Assembly (NCBI GenBank): GCA_035048485.1
Contig: CM068590.1
Coordinates: 6,826,329-6,890,328, forward strand
Length of the DNA: 64,000 nucleotides
Direction: 5' to 3'
Source: Pteria penguin
Taxonomy: Eukaryota > Mollusca > Bivalvia > Pterioida > Pteriidae
Shown here: piece by piece, positions 48,061 to 60,739 of the stretch
How the letters are laid out: every line of letters starts with the position of its first letter
How positions within the stretch are numbered: the stretch's first letter is position 1
The notes under the pieces: model-generated
Databases searched by the model: none
What the model saw: only the letters and a program-made list of their open reading frames with translations
Told to the model about the DNA's origin: nothing
Position numbers and translations under genes: made by a program

Positions 48061-48927
48061 TGTTCATTGTCTTGGATAGACATAATTAAGTTTAATACCT
48101 TCCGAAAATCCATAATTTAACTGCTTTGCAGCAAGTTAATTGGGACAATTAATAAGAAATTCGTTTAAGACATCTAATTTGATAGGAGTTTTTGCTAAGT
48201 TAACTAGGTCTTACTGCTCTTAATAATGGAGCCTCCGGGATTACCACGTTGTGACGGTGAGAATCGTGGCCTAAAAGGATGTGGTGTGTTTCTAGATATA
48301 AAATCTGCAACATTATTTTGTAATTCCCTGCACTGAAATTAAGGATGCGGTTTAGAAAATTGGATGCAAATATGAGGATATTTACAAATTTGTTTGGTGC
48401 AAGAACCTCTACAGTTAAAATAGTAACACTTAATCTTAACTGAATATCGTAGTTTTTCTAGGCAAGCCCAACAGTACGACTTGTTCCCAACCTGACCGTA
48501 TACATATATTTTACGATGCCAGGTAAGAATATAGGTTTGCGAGAGTATAGGTACTGGTGTATACTAAAAAGTCGTCAGTCCACTGATTAATGTCATTAAT
48601 TTTGGTACATTTAGATTTTGAAGTTAAATGGATAACACCATTTTTAACAGGAACTTGTTCAGTGTCATGATTTCGGTCAGCTGGCGAAGAAATTAAACAC
48701 CCCAGGTCAACATACTCATTATCAATACTTTGGATTTTAATCTTATTAGCAACATTATAACCCAAGTCGTCAGCAGTGCTGTTAACCTGGGCAAACACAT
48801 TATCTGTCTCAGTTTCGGAGAAATCATCGAAGTTACTATTACCTGTTGATTCAGGAGGCAACGAAGGTGACAAAACTGTGGTATTATTAATACGATTTTC
48901 GGAAATTGTGGCTGTTATATGGTCCAA
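48060..48927 (-). pseudogene. gag-like region of the minus-strand DIRS element
   Basis: The open part (48,511-48,927) has an acidic, Ser/Thr-rich N-terminal stretch and ends with INQWTDDFLVYTSTYT, similar in position to the WTDAF segment of the 38-kb element. Beyond a stop, other frames give a Cys/His-rich zinc-finger-like stretch (including CYYFNCRGSC and CKYPHIC) and then TPIKLDVLNEFLINCPN, a conserved segment ahead of RT in such elements. Confidence 0.65.
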
Positions 48928-49165
48928 CTAGTTTTGTAATGATAGAGGTACATTTAACTGCGGTTGAACAGGTTCAGGAATAGGATTCACTGGCTCTGGA
49001 ACAGGGGCATGATTGCCCTTTAGGACAAGGACAGGAATAGGCTGCACTCTCCTCCGAACTCCACGACGCCGAAACAAGATGAAAAGATTTTTCTATAATA
49101 ATAATAAATAATAATATATATAGATGCAGAAAGAGAGCCACCCGCTGTAATACAATAACTAAATT

Positions 49166-49167
<2 letters not shown>

Positions 49168-49200
<33 letters not shown>

Positions 49201-49201
49201 T
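49168..49201. repeat. GA microsatellite
   Basis: A GAGAGA run with one AAA interruption, just before the start of block C homology. Confidence 0.9.
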
Positions 49202-49451
49202 CTTACTCTCTTCGAATTCAGTTAGAGGGGATAAACTAGGTGTTTAACGTAGACTTTGATGCAACTATACTAAATTATATTTGGAGGTCAAGAGCTATAT
49301 GAGTCATAGAACTGCTGAAATTCATTCAAGAATCTTCGGGCGATTTAACCCCTTTTCTTTTTGCCTTTGGTGACGTAATAGATATTCCGTCAAAAGGAGG
49401 GGGTAGGGGAAATAAAACTTTGTTGATTTGCCTTCGCAAAATGTGGCATGT

Positions 49452-50691
49452 ATTCTTGAAGTCAGATTGGCCACATGGATAAGTCTCGGGATTTATCTTT
49501 GCTGTCTATGAAGAATCCGATATTTTGAAATCTTATTTTTGCAAATTTCGGTCATTTAAAATTCGAAGAAGTAAAGAGAGTCAATCGTCTTGATTCCAAA
49601 AACAAAATGGCGGCATAAATGGACATACGCTACTATGCGTGAATCTAATCAATCATAACGGGAGTGGTTTTTTAAGGAATAAATAACTGTTTAGCAAAGA
49701 CCTGTTAAAATTAGATTATTCATATGGACATATCTTCCTGTTTTCATGAGTTGTAACTTGTAGTACTAACAGACACTAGTCAAATTTGGTCATATTTTGT
49801 GACAGGTCTTAGCCAGTTTGTCACCTGTATCTTAGGTTCCCCTAGCAAAAGTCAAATGCGACATTCCTTAAAATACCGTCCGTACTGTATTACGTAATTG
49901 GCTTATTAAATACAAGGACTTATAAACAAGATTTGTTTATAAGTCCTTATTGAATATAAGTCGACAGTTTGACCCGATGGTCTATATTTGCAAGTGTCAT
50001 GTGTTACCTTTGTGTTGATTGGGGTAACTTGATTAATTAATAGTACATACAAATGTGTGTCAGGGCAGTAGTACCGCATTGTAATCTGAGTGATATTGGA
50101 CAAAATTGATCTAAAGTTACCTTTGTGGGTTGTGTATATTCAATTAATAACATGCTCTTAATGAAAAGGATATATTTGTCCATTCCGTGTTGTAATATAT
50201 ATCGATCTATACATCCTTTTTTCTTTTTGAGGATTGCAGAGGACCCCCAACCTTTTTTTTTTTGTTTTTCTTGAACATATGAATTTACACAGCCATTTCT
50301 CCAACATTTCTGTAATAATCTTGAAAAAGTGTTTAGTAATATCGGCGATCATAGAATTCGGAACAACTATGTATATTTACAGGGACTTGTATATTGAAGT
50401 CCCAGATATTTATAGTTTATAGGTGACAAACCGCCTTAATACCTGTCACAAAATATGACCAAATTTCTCTTGTACTGGAATCGCGGGAAATCCGCTAGGG
50501 GGCGCAGAATTGGAAAGTGACCAATTTCAAAAGACTCAAATACATGTAGCTCTTGTGATCAAAATATAATTCAGCAAAGTTGCATTACAGTCTATGATCA
50601 ACACCGAGTTTATCCCCCAGGTCATTTTCGGAATGTTTCGGGGATTATCTTCATTTAGATCTTAGTGTGATGTCACACCGACCTCGAGAAT
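49452..50691. mobile_element. 1.24-kb insertion in block C relative to TIMM10 intron 1
   Basis: Intron 1 at about 9,150-9,165 reads GTGGCATGTA followed closely by TATCATAGTAGTA. In block C the same flanks are 1.24 kb apart. The ends are inverted: ATTCTTGAAGTCAG at left, reverse complement of ATTCTCGAGGTCGG at right. The right 160 bases are an inverted, diverged copy of about 8,860-9,010. No coding frame. Confidence 0.6.
49914..49948. repeat. Short hairpin AAGGACTTATAAACAAG
   Basis: 16-base arms with a 3-base loop, the same sequence as the hairpin at 7,672-7,714 but in different surroundings. Confidence 0.85.
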
Positions 50692-50867
50692 ATCATAGTA
50701 GTACCAAATGAATGTAAAACTATAGGTCTTAAATGTATTTCTGATCTATCATAAGTTACCAAATTATAAAGGTTATTTGCATCAATTTTGTATCCAATTA
50801 AGAGGGCGGTTTATATTAGTTTGCTTATTTAAAAATTTAACATGGCTATACATATATATACAAGCTA

Positions 50868-50955
50868 TGTTTGTGAAACACTAATGCCCCCAGCAGCAAC
50901 AAAGTCAAAAACATATTTTTAGTCTTAAGGTCATTGTCAAGGTCAAAAGGTTTAA
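50868..50955 (+). repeat. Remnant left arm of the foldback element, block C
   Basis: GTGAAACACTAATGCCCCCA to AAGGTCATTGTCAAGGTCAA, cut by the deletion that joins it to sequence just upstream of TIMM10 exon 2. Confidence 0.7.
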
Positions 50956-51125
50956 ATTTCTGCTGCGGTGGTCTGAATATTGACGTCACAATTACGAAAA
51001 CAGGAAATTACGTCGTCAGAGAAAAAATTTTGTGATGAGATATACCACTAATTATCAAAGAAATCAGAACATGTGTTACATGTGAAATTAAATGATTTAT
51101 TATTTCTTTTTTTCTCTTAAAACAG

Positions 51126-51327
51126 AATGACCCACGCTTGCCAAAAGAAATGTGTACCACCAAAATATGTGGAATCGGAGTTATCAAAAGGAGAAGCGGT
51201 GTGTTTGGACAGATGTGTAGCCAAATATTTAGAAATTCACGACAGAATAGGAAAGAAACTGACCAATCTCTCACAGGAAGACGAAGAAAAGGTCAAACAG
51301 AAGCAGGCCCATCTACAAAAACAATAA
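51126..51327 (+). CDS. TIMM10 exon 2, copy C (intact alternative terminal exon or exon duplicate)
   Basis: This copy is intact in length and frame. It has an AACAG acceptor behind a pyrimidine tract, both CX3C motifs, and the TAA at 51,325-51,327. Relative to copy A the protein differs at MTH versus MTQ and at QKQ versus QMQ. No exon 1 copy is visible upstream: homology to the TIMM10 locus starts at about 49,227, which corresponds to intron position about 8,935. The exon could therefore be used only by splicing from exon 1 about 43 kb away, or by a new promoter. The polyA signal seen in copy A is mutated here to AACAAA, although another AATAAA occurs about 1 kb downstream. Few coding changes suggest either recent origin or constraint. 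Confidence 0.65.
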
Positions 51328-51675
51328 ACACATAGTGTGATCAGAATCTGTAAGGGAAAAAGTGTTCGTCGCAGAACAAGGCGGAACGATGTGACCCATA
51401 TATGTATGTAATACTTAGCATGGAGTTACGTAGAGTCAACGATGTTATTATATAGTTCTGAGGAAAGTTTTACTTGCTATGCAACATTGTTTATGAGAGA
51501 TTTTTTTTATCATCAGATGTTCCCTGAAAGTTAGATGTGTACATGTTGTATGTAACAAAGGACAAAAGTGTTGTTGGATCTTGAATAACTATAGTTTTAT
51601 GTTCCCGTATCGATAGATAGGGGGCATATTGTCTTTGTCTTGTCTGTTTGTTTGTCTGTTGTCAACTGCAGTCTT

Positions 51676-51846
51676 GGGGCAGGCTTGGTGTAGTGATTAA
51701 GTTCTTGGCTTGTGGCGCTGACGATCCAGGTTTGATTCACGGATTGTGCCACTATGTTTAAGAAGTTAGTTACCTCCTGCTTCCATGTTGCGCTGTAACT
51801 GAGAAATGGTTGAAAGGGACGTAAAACTCTAATCAACAACCAACCA
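51676..51846 (+). mobile_element. SINE-II downstream of TIMM10 copy C
   Basis: Full-length counterpart of the truncated copy at 17,353, at the paralogous position. It therefore inserted before A and C separated, and the block A copy later lost its 3' end. Confidence 0.85.
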
Positions 51847-53189
51847 TCAACAGCCTTCCCCGCAAGTTTTGAGATTTATGTGGGAAATAGAGACTTCATA
51901 TTTAACGTGTATAACAATAAAGCCCTTTCAAATTCCACAAAAATCAGTGACCTCGTGACCTAGACCATGACTTTGACCATGACCCCCATTCACCTGCAAG
52001 ACACAGCAAAACATAGAGATCACTTTGTCAGTCTGTCTTTCTATTACACTTTGTTGCACTCCTCTGTAGTTCAATTATACCCAGCCCCTGACTGGGATCT
52101 CTGTGGTACCAATCACCAGCACATTTTTGTTATCAATGTCGTGAAACTCAAGAAGTCCTGTGTACATCTGCATGTAAAAGATTTCAAAACTCACCAGACC
52201 AACAAATATGTTTGGTAAAGAATGAGTTCAAGTGTCACGGTAAATGTGGTATATGACAGATCCCTCGCTGTTTTGGGTGATTTGTTTTGCAAAGGTCAAA
52301 ATTTTTGTGCATTACAGATGCTGTCAAAATTGATGTAATGTCAAAAACAAATAAAGTTTTATTTTGTCTTGACCTTTAATCATGGCGAGGCATTTATAAC
52401 TTTGTTTTCTACTCATACACGTGACATTTTCCTTTGATCTATTTTTAGCGGAAAGTCTTAAATTTTCATGGGCAATTCATAGGAGGATTTTAACATTTCT
52501 CATGGGAATCACTTAAGACAACACCATTTCATTGGTACAATCACTTTTGACATTTAGCATATTTTTTTCACAGAAAAGCATTGCTAGTTTCCCTAGATGA
52601 AAAAGGAAAGATACTGTTTCATAGTATATACGTTGGCATGTAAAAAAATTACTGCTTCGGATTGTTGTTACATAGGTACAAAGTTATGCAACCAGCTTGT
52701 GTCAACACCAAATAATAAAAATGATCTTGGTGTAACATTAAACTATATGTGAAAAGTAAGTCAAAATTTCTGTATGTAATTATTTTTGCCTTATGACTTT
52801 GAAATTGACCAATAACCTTCTTCTCAATAATGTAATTTTTCATGTGTAAACAAAACAATACAGGAAACACATGTACACCCAGTATTGGAGTGAGTCTTTC
52901 CCCATAGTCAGTCTTTCCCCAGGAAGTCTTGCTCCAGAGTAAGCTTTTTTTCCCATAGGGGAAGTCTCACTTTAGGACCAGATTTCCCCAGTAGCAATTC
53001 ATAGTTTTTCCCTGTTTAAAAATTTATAATGTCGTGATTTTTACAATATATGTTACTGTCTACATACTTTAACTCGACTTAACATCAGCTGAAGATAATG
53101 TTTAGTTGTTTACCCCCACTCTCCAGTAGCCATAAGTTTGAGAGACTATTCTGGTTTAAACATTACTCTTTCTATCTGTCTGCCTGTAT

Positions 53190-53818
53190 TGTCATATTCC
53201 CTGCAAACTTTTGGTGGTATATAAGAATTGCCCTGTCTGTCTGTGTATCTGCATGTGTTTGTCCATCAATATTGTTTGGGCCATAACTTCTTCCCTTTAC
53301 ATTGGAGGGAGGTAGTATTTTACTCAATTGTTGTCCATGATCAAAGGAGTGTCATGTCCTTAAAACAAGGTCATATGTACAGCGCCAAGGTCACATTGCC
53401 AGAATTTTTGTCTGGGCCATAACCTCTTGTTACAATGCAGGGAGATTACATTTTACACAACTGTTGCCCATGACTTTGAACCACTTTTGAGGTCATATTT
53501 TTAAGGTCAAAATTCACAGTGCACACACAGCCAGAATTCTTGTCTGGGCCATACCTTCTTCCTGGTACACTGCAGGCCTAGGAGATAAAATTTTATGCAA
53601 TTGTTGCTGATGACCCAGGGGTTTGTCATGACCTTGAACCAATATCATATCTACAAGGTAAAGGACTCAGTGCTTATATAACCAGAATCCTTGTCTGGGC
53701 TATGACTTCTTCCTATTACGTTGGAGGGAGATTATATTTAGCACATTTTGGTCCATGATCAAAGATTTGTCATTTCATTGAACCAAGGTCAGACTGAAAG
53801 TGCAATCCCCTCTCCCAC
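53190..53818 (+). repeat. AGGTCA-rich repeat, block C
   Basis: Paralogue with the same order of modules, followed directly by the 55-bp satellite. Confidence 0.8.
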
Positions 53819-53824
53819 CATATC

Positions 53825-54985
53825 ATAGACTAAATAATCCCGTCTTTTGTGGCACCCGTGATTAATATGTCATCGTACCAGAGAAAGAATAATCCCGTCT
53901 CTGGTGGCTCCCGTTACTGATATGTAGCCACACCAGAGACTTAATAATCCCGTCTTTTGTGGCTCCCGTTACTCATATGTCGTCGTACCAGAGACTGAAT
54001 AATCCCGTCTTTGGTGGCCCCCGTTACTGATATGTCGCCGTACCAGAGACTGAATAATCCCGTCTTTTGTGGCTCCCGTTACTGATATGTCGCCGTACCA
54101 GAGACTGAATAATCCCGTCTTTGGTGGCTCCCGTTACTGATATGTCGCCGTACCAGAGACTGAATAATCCCGTCTTTGGTGGCTCCCGTTACTGATATGT
54201 CGCCATACCAGAGACTGAATAATCCCGTCTCTGGTGGATCCCGTTACTCATATGTCGCCGTACCAGAGACTGAATAACCCTGTCACTGGTGGCTCCCGTT
54301 ATTGATATGTCGCCGTACCAGAGACTGAATAATCCTGTCTCTTATGGCTCCCGTTACTGATATGTCGCCGTACCAGAGACTGAATAATCCCAACACTGGT
54401 GGCTCCCGTTACTGATATGTCGTTGTACCAGAGACTGAAAAACCTGTCTTTGGTGGCTCCTGTTACTGATATGTCGCCGTACCAGAGACTGAATAATCCC
54501 GTCTTTGGTGGCTCCCGTTACTGATATGTCGCCATACCAGAGACTGAATAATCCCGTCTCTGGTGGATCCCGTTACTCATATGTCGCCGTACCAGAGACT
54601 GAATAACACTGTCACTGGTGGCTCCCGTTATTGATATGTCGCCGTACCAGAGACTGAATAATCCTGTCTCTTATGGCTCCCGTTACTGATATGTCGCCGT
54701 ACCACAGACTGAATAATCCCAACACTGGTGGCTCCCGTTACTGATATGTCGTTGTACCAGAGACTGAAAAACCTGTCTTTGGTGGCTCCTGTTACTGATA
54801 TGTCGCCGTACCAGAGACTGAATAATCCCGTCTTTTGTGGCTCCCGTTACTGATATGTCACCGTACCAGAGACTGAATAATCCCGTCGTTGGTGGCTCCT
54901 GTTATTGATATGTCGCCGTACCAGAGACTGAATAATCTTGTCTCTTGTGGCTCCTTTTACTGATATGTAGCGGTGCCAGAGACTG
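53825..54985 (+). repeat. 55-bp satellite, block C array (about 21 copies)
   Basis: The same monomer. A six-monomer segment from about 54,226 is repeated from about 54,556 (330 bases). The last monomer fuses directly to the 30-bp minisatellite at about 54,985. Confidence 0.95.
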
Positions 54986-55115
54986 AAGAAATGTGTGTCC
55001 TGTCTCTGACAATGAAGAAATGTATGTCCTGTCTCTGACAATGGAGAAATGTGTGTACTGTCTCTGACAATAGAGAAATGTGTGTCCTGTCTCTGACAAT
55101 GGAGAAATGTGTGTC
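54985..55115 (+). repeat. 30-bp minisatellite, short array (about 4 copies) at the block C end
   Basis: The same unit as the array at 36,430-37,415, attached to the last 55-bp satellite monomer through the shared string GTCTCTGACA or its near match. The flank to about 55,240 matches 37,415-37,530. Confidence 0.9.
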
Positions 55116-57244
55116 CCCTCTTTGAAATACATTGCCAGTACTTTATACAAATCACAACTTCATAAAATATAAAATCAGACAAGAAGCTTATCGAATTTCA
55201 AGCATATAAGAGAAAGTACAAGCAATAATTTATTTGAATTATATACATATATTGAATAGATATATGGAATATATTGACTTAATACCATGTAAATGAACTT
55301 TACAACATGCTGACTTAAAGTTACTTAAATGAACTATAGGCAACACTGACGTAACGATGTGTAGATTAACTAACGAGCATATTGGTTTAATGGCATGTAA
55401 ATGATTTATAGAGCATTCAGACTTAATGCCATGAAAATGAATTATAGAGCACACTGAGTTGTTGCCTTTTAAATTAATTATAGACTATACTGACTTGTTA
55501 ATGTAAATGAACAACAGACCATACTGACTTAATGCAATGCAGTTAACTAAAGAACAAAATGAATTTGAACTATAGAGCATGTTGACTTAATGTCACGTAA
55601 ATGAACTATAATCAATAGTGACTTTATTGACTAAGGAGAAAAAGACAACAGTCCAAATAGTGAACATTGCATCAAAGGTTTTGTAACATTATACATTTGT
55701 AAAGCAACATGTAGGCATCTTCACAAATTAGAATTCCGAAATGGGTCTTACTTAATAGAGAACTCTAAAGAACCTTAAAAATCCTTAGTGAACTTGCATT
55801 TTTATCGAATGTAGTGGTCAATTTTGTTATGTTTGATTATAAGTCAGTATAGTATGCTATAATCTACCATAAGTTTTAGGTTTTAAGGGGATATACATCG
55901 AAATTTGAAAATGGGGGTTAAAACAGAAAAATCTAAAGAACCCTGGAGTAGAGAATTTAATTCCAATGCGTATTTAAAAAGTGTATAAATCAAAGTAGTT
56001 TCAGTTGAATACATAATATTATATTGTAATCTGCCATAATTTATCAATTTAAAGGGTTAACATCTTTTGAATCTAAAAAAGGTTAACATCTCTTGAATCT
56101 AGAAAAAAAAGGGGAGGGGGTATAAAAATTAAAATTGTAACGGAGAACTCCAAAGGATCTTAGAGAACTGAAACATATTTATGAAGTGTAGCGGTCGAAA
56201 TGGTTATTTGTTTGTTAATATTTGGTAAAATATGCAATAATCTACCGTAATTGATGAAGTTTTAAGGGGACATACATAATTTTATAATTCATATCTATTA
56301 TTGTTGTACATTCTGTTATTCTTCCTATATATTTATCGATATAAAAATGAAACATCATCAAGTTACTAAATAGGATTTAATTATTTGTAATAATGATATA
56401 TTACAATTTCCAATGATGACTTTAAAAACCAATGATTCAAATGTCTGATGATAGGGTGCTTGGATGTTTAGTTTTGAATGATAGGCTGGAATAAGATCCT
56501 TTTCTAGTGCATCTGTTATTGTAAAATGTAAACGTGGTGTTTTATGTATGTACAATTTAATTGCTTTTTGTCGATATAGCTACAGAGATCAATTTTTATT
56601 TTGAATTTTCCCTTTTACTGACCATTTGGGCTAGTTGCATAGAAAGCCTAGCAGTCCAAGAAGACACAGAAAAATATAAAATATATATATATAAATTTAC
56701 GTATATACGCATGTTTAAAGTACAAAAAGTACTGCAATGTTATGAAACATACATGTTTCTAAGATTTACATTGATATTAGCCGTTAACACGGTTAAAAAA
56801 ACAAAAAAAAAAAATAATAAGAAAAAAATTGTGTGGCAAATTTTTCATGTAATTTTCAAGCTCATTGTAAACAATGGAAACCAAGACGACAATTTTCTTT
56901 CAGTCTAGAATTTGATAACAAAATATCGCAAAATGCGACAAAATATCGCAAAATGCGACAAATATGATGGGCAGCGTGATCTTGCAGAAATTAAAAGGTC
57001 ATATGATCAATGTTTTAAATAGTCAATTTGGATAGCTTAATTTTGACTCAATAGCCCAATATGGAAGTTATTTTTCTTATTGGATTCAAAATCATCAATA
57101 CGTGAAAATGTTGTGAGCAGTTCAAAATAATACTGGATACATTTTTGCTTTGGTACATAGAATATAAGTACATTGTATGAGACATACAGAGACACATACA
57201 GACATACATACAAAAACTATCTACATGAAAGACGAAAATATGCA

Positions 57245-60235
57245 ATTCATGTATTTATGATAAGGAAAAAAGACAGAAGAGGAAAATGAAAAAGAAGAGA
57301 GAGAGAGAGCATTAGAATATGAAAGTCTTGTCTACTACGCACTAGTAACTATCGTTAATTTTTAAACCTTCTTTAATTGTTTGAAATAGTTAAGGGGGCG
57401 ACCATTTGATTTGGGGGGTGGTCAAATTTGGTCTTTTCAGATTACTTATTTTCAGATCTTTGAAGGACAGAATATTTATTTCCTTAATATCCTGGGACAG
57501 ATTACTTATTTTCTTGACTTTTTTGTCGCCATCAAATACTTGTTAGTATTGCATTGTAATATACGCCATTAACACACATCCTTCTATTATTATATTTTGT
57601 TAACAAAACACATTCTAATATAAGGTAAACTCAACATATAATATGCAATCACTTCTTTAGTTGAATTAGTCTTTATTCTACTAGTTTCTATAGTGAAGTG
57701 TATAGTCTCTCCAAGTCTCGTATCCATGGGGAGAATTTCTATTTATCACTATAGAAGGATGTATGAGGAAGTGTTAACTAGTTGTTTAGCTTCCTGTCCG
57801 AATGATAATATTTTATTCGTTTTTGATTAATTTGAAATATGTTATTTTAATGCAAAAATCATCTCAATAAATATTTTTGATATATAGATTTTTCACATTT
57901 CTAACTTTGTCTACACTACTTCTTGTTTAGATATGATAAAGCTTGGTAGGTATTAAGCAAAGATGTTCCTCAAATACAATTTTGAAAGCTTTTAAGAAAC
58001 TTAAGACATATATGACTATCTACACTCATTGTTCAATATCATTGAGCAGTGTTTTCTATGTCTAATGTGAACAAATATAGGCCCATTTGGGACTATTTTT
58101 ACTTTTGTTATCATGTGTGTTAGGAGAAGATGCACATTTTTGTTGGTTTTAATTTTGGTCCTATTTTAAAGTCATGTTTGAGTTAAATTTGAATTTGTTA
58201 AAATCATTTGATGAATGTCCTGTTGCACTGATGTAAATGAAACTTAAAAGGAATGAAACACTGTCAACAGATATGGCCACTATGCACATGATTTAATTTA
58301 TACATCAGCTTTGCATGTGCTAAGGTGAGAGATGAGACAAATTAAATTAAGATCCCTTTTGGCCACTCGTTTTAACGTTAAATTATCGCTGTACCTGGCA
58401 TATACATTGTATTTGGCCTATTGAAAATCTGGAAATTTGAAGATAAATGATATACTTACATATTCTTGATATATGAATGATGAATTGAACAAAATCCACT
58501 ATAAAAATACTTCGTCCCCTCCCCCTTTTTGTTAGTTGCTGTTTTAACTTTATGCGTTGTTCTGTACTGGTATACTTCCGGGAACAGAATTCTGGACACG
58601 CAAAATTAATATAACTTTGACCATCCCAACATATAACATATCTAGATTACCATAGTAACTGGCCAATCTTCTACTGTGAAACACTCTGACCTAATTACTT
58701 GGTCAGCAAATAGTCTCTTATCTTAGAATCTGTTAACACTCAAGAACAGTTGTGTAATCAAGGAATTTACGCATATGTGTGTTTCTCTTTTATTTGATTC
58801 ATTGATTACAATTCTTTATACATGTTTAAAGTGTGTTTTCATATATATTTAATAAAATACTTTTATATATTCATAAATTTTTATACAATTAAGCGTATTT
58901 TTGAATTATTGATTAAACATTCATTTATATATCTTCAGCATCCCGGCCGTACACCTTTAAATAAATGATACATTTATGTACTTCATTTTAACATTCTAAC
59001 ATCGTCCAAATACTGGGTTAATGTTGTGCATCTTCACAATAAACCACCAAAAAAATATTGACGTCGGTCATGCGTTTGATTTTAAGTAACTCCGACATCT
59101 AGTTTTGTCAATCTTACAGTGTTGGCCCAATGTTGGACGAACGTTGTGTTACCAACTAATCTATAAACACGTGTGAGAAAGTGTTATGATAGCATTGGCC
59201 CAATGTTGTGCCAACGTTGTATGCCCAACGCCAACTGTCCAACCATTAGCCAAGGTTGGCCCAACGTATTCATGCTATCTGGGATATAAATGAGGGGCGG
59301 ACAATACGAGGGGAAGTTGGGGAAAGGGATTGGAAGTTGACGGCAAGAATACGTGAATGACACTATTGCTAACAAGAATCTGAAGAGAAAATCTCTCAGA
59401 AAGCAGATGGTAGAACCTTTGTCCCCTGTCTGTTCCACAAAATGGACATGCAAATATATTTTTAAAAAGCAAAAATTCTTTCACGTTTTGCTGAACATAT
59501 TTAAAAGCATGATTTGTCTAGTGCTATAAAGTTCGCTGAAATGTGAGTTACACAGTTATACTATAACACATTATACATGTATTATAGGGAGCAATCTGGC
59601 GAGCGAAGCGAACAGGAAAAATATCAAGATGTTTTCAGAATTTTCAGGGTAAAATATTTATTTGCAAAAAGTGTCAGCCCCCTCCCCCCTTCAGAATCAA
59701 ATGGTCGTCCCCTAAGAATATCGTACATATTTTGTTATTTTCCATTTGTTTTTCATTTTCACTGATTTTGTATGTCCTCTGGTTTTAAGATTTTTGGACT
59801 TGTGGTTTGGATTTATCCATCATCTTTACATGTAATGAACATTATTATTTTGTTTACCAACTGCTGTTCATGAACTTATAAGAATTTAACCATAGAAGAT
59901 TTTCATTGATGATCTGTGATTAATTCCGTGTTTTCAAAACTAATATAATAAAGAGGTTGGTTACCTCTTGATTTCCTGTTTATACAATATAGTCAATGTG
60001 TTTTGTAAATTTACCACCCGCCACAGTGGGCCACATTCAGATGTAAGTTCAAGGAATACACAATAGACTGTGTGTTTTACAAAGGTGCAAAAACACAGGT
60101 AAATTTCCACCACGATTCCTACTGTGATTTTAGATGTTTTTCCCACCGTATTTTGTCAGCATATTCTTCAATGTACTTGGACTGTACATGTACTTATTTG
60201 GCTGAAAAATTGTTGAAATCCACATAAAACACAAC
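57245..60235. other. 3-kb sequence present only in block D
   Basis: Interrupts homology to block A between positions equivalent to about 13,290. AT-rich, with a GA run at its start and a cluster of TTGGCCCAA/CAACGTT motifs at 59,110-59,275. No transposase-like frame or clean termini recognised. Confidence 0.5.
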
Positions 60236-60427
60236 ATCAGCTAACTACTTCATAAAATTATGTATTGATATCAAAATGAGATTTTTACATTTGATTAAAG
60301 AATGGATCTTATTTTGTTTTCGTTTAAAAAGAAAAGAAAAGAAAAGAAAACTTCTTCTATTTGCGTAGCGCATGATGCGCAAGTTTTCCGTCCTTTTTTC
60401 ATGGTATATCTCCATCCAACGAAAACA

Positions 60428-60514
60428 AAATATTTAGAAATTCACGTCAAAATAGGAAAGCACCTTACGAAACTCTCGCAGGAAGATGAAGAAAAGGTCA
60501 GACAGATAGTTTAA
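60428..60514 (+). pseudogene. TIMM10 exon 2, copy D: 3' remnant
   Basis: Only the last part of the exon survives, reading KYLEIHVKIGKHLTKLSQ and then EDEEKVRQIV followed by TAA. The preceding sequence matches intron position about 16,350 of copy A, so about 550 bases were deleted, removing the acceptor and all four cysteines. Substitutions are more numerous than in copies B and C, so this copy is older or under no constraint. Confidence 0.8.
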
Positions 60515-60739
60515 TGTCTACAATTTGTATGTAATAAATGACAAAAGTGTTGTTGAATCTTGAATAACTTTATCTACTTTATCTTAATGCCCTCAGATTG
60601 ATAGATCGGGGGCATATTGTTTTTGTCCTGTCTGTTTGCTTGTCTGTTTGTTTGTCTGTCTGTTGTCAACTTTGACCTTTCCCACAGCTTTTGAACTGTG
60701 AGTCATACGGACTTCATATTTAGCATGCATACTCCATTG

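Larger units (their letters stand above)
42875..48935 (-). mobile_element. Decayed DIRS-like element with SGNH-hydrolase-like region (minus strand)
   Basis: Read on the minus strand: gag-like region, RT N-terminus, RNase H, tyrosine recombinase, then an SGNH/GDSL-hydrolase-like region. The RT core including the YxDD motif is deleted. The recombinase is split by an insertion at 44,278-47,369. An SGNH hydrolase beside a tyrosine recombinase is reported for some Ngaro/DIRS-group elements. Frameshifts throughout make the element inactive. Its outer ends are not identified; the limits are those of recognisable coding pieces. Confidence 0.75.
49227..55240 (+). repeat. Segmental duplication block C (internally deleted)
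   Basis: Matches block A from about 8,935 to 9,270, then jumps to about 10,210, then at about 50,950 jumps again to about 16,650. From there it is collinear through TIMM10 exon 2, the AGGTCA-rich repeat and the 55-bp satellite. It ends by joining a 30-bp minisatellite instead of TRIM. Confidence 0.8.
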
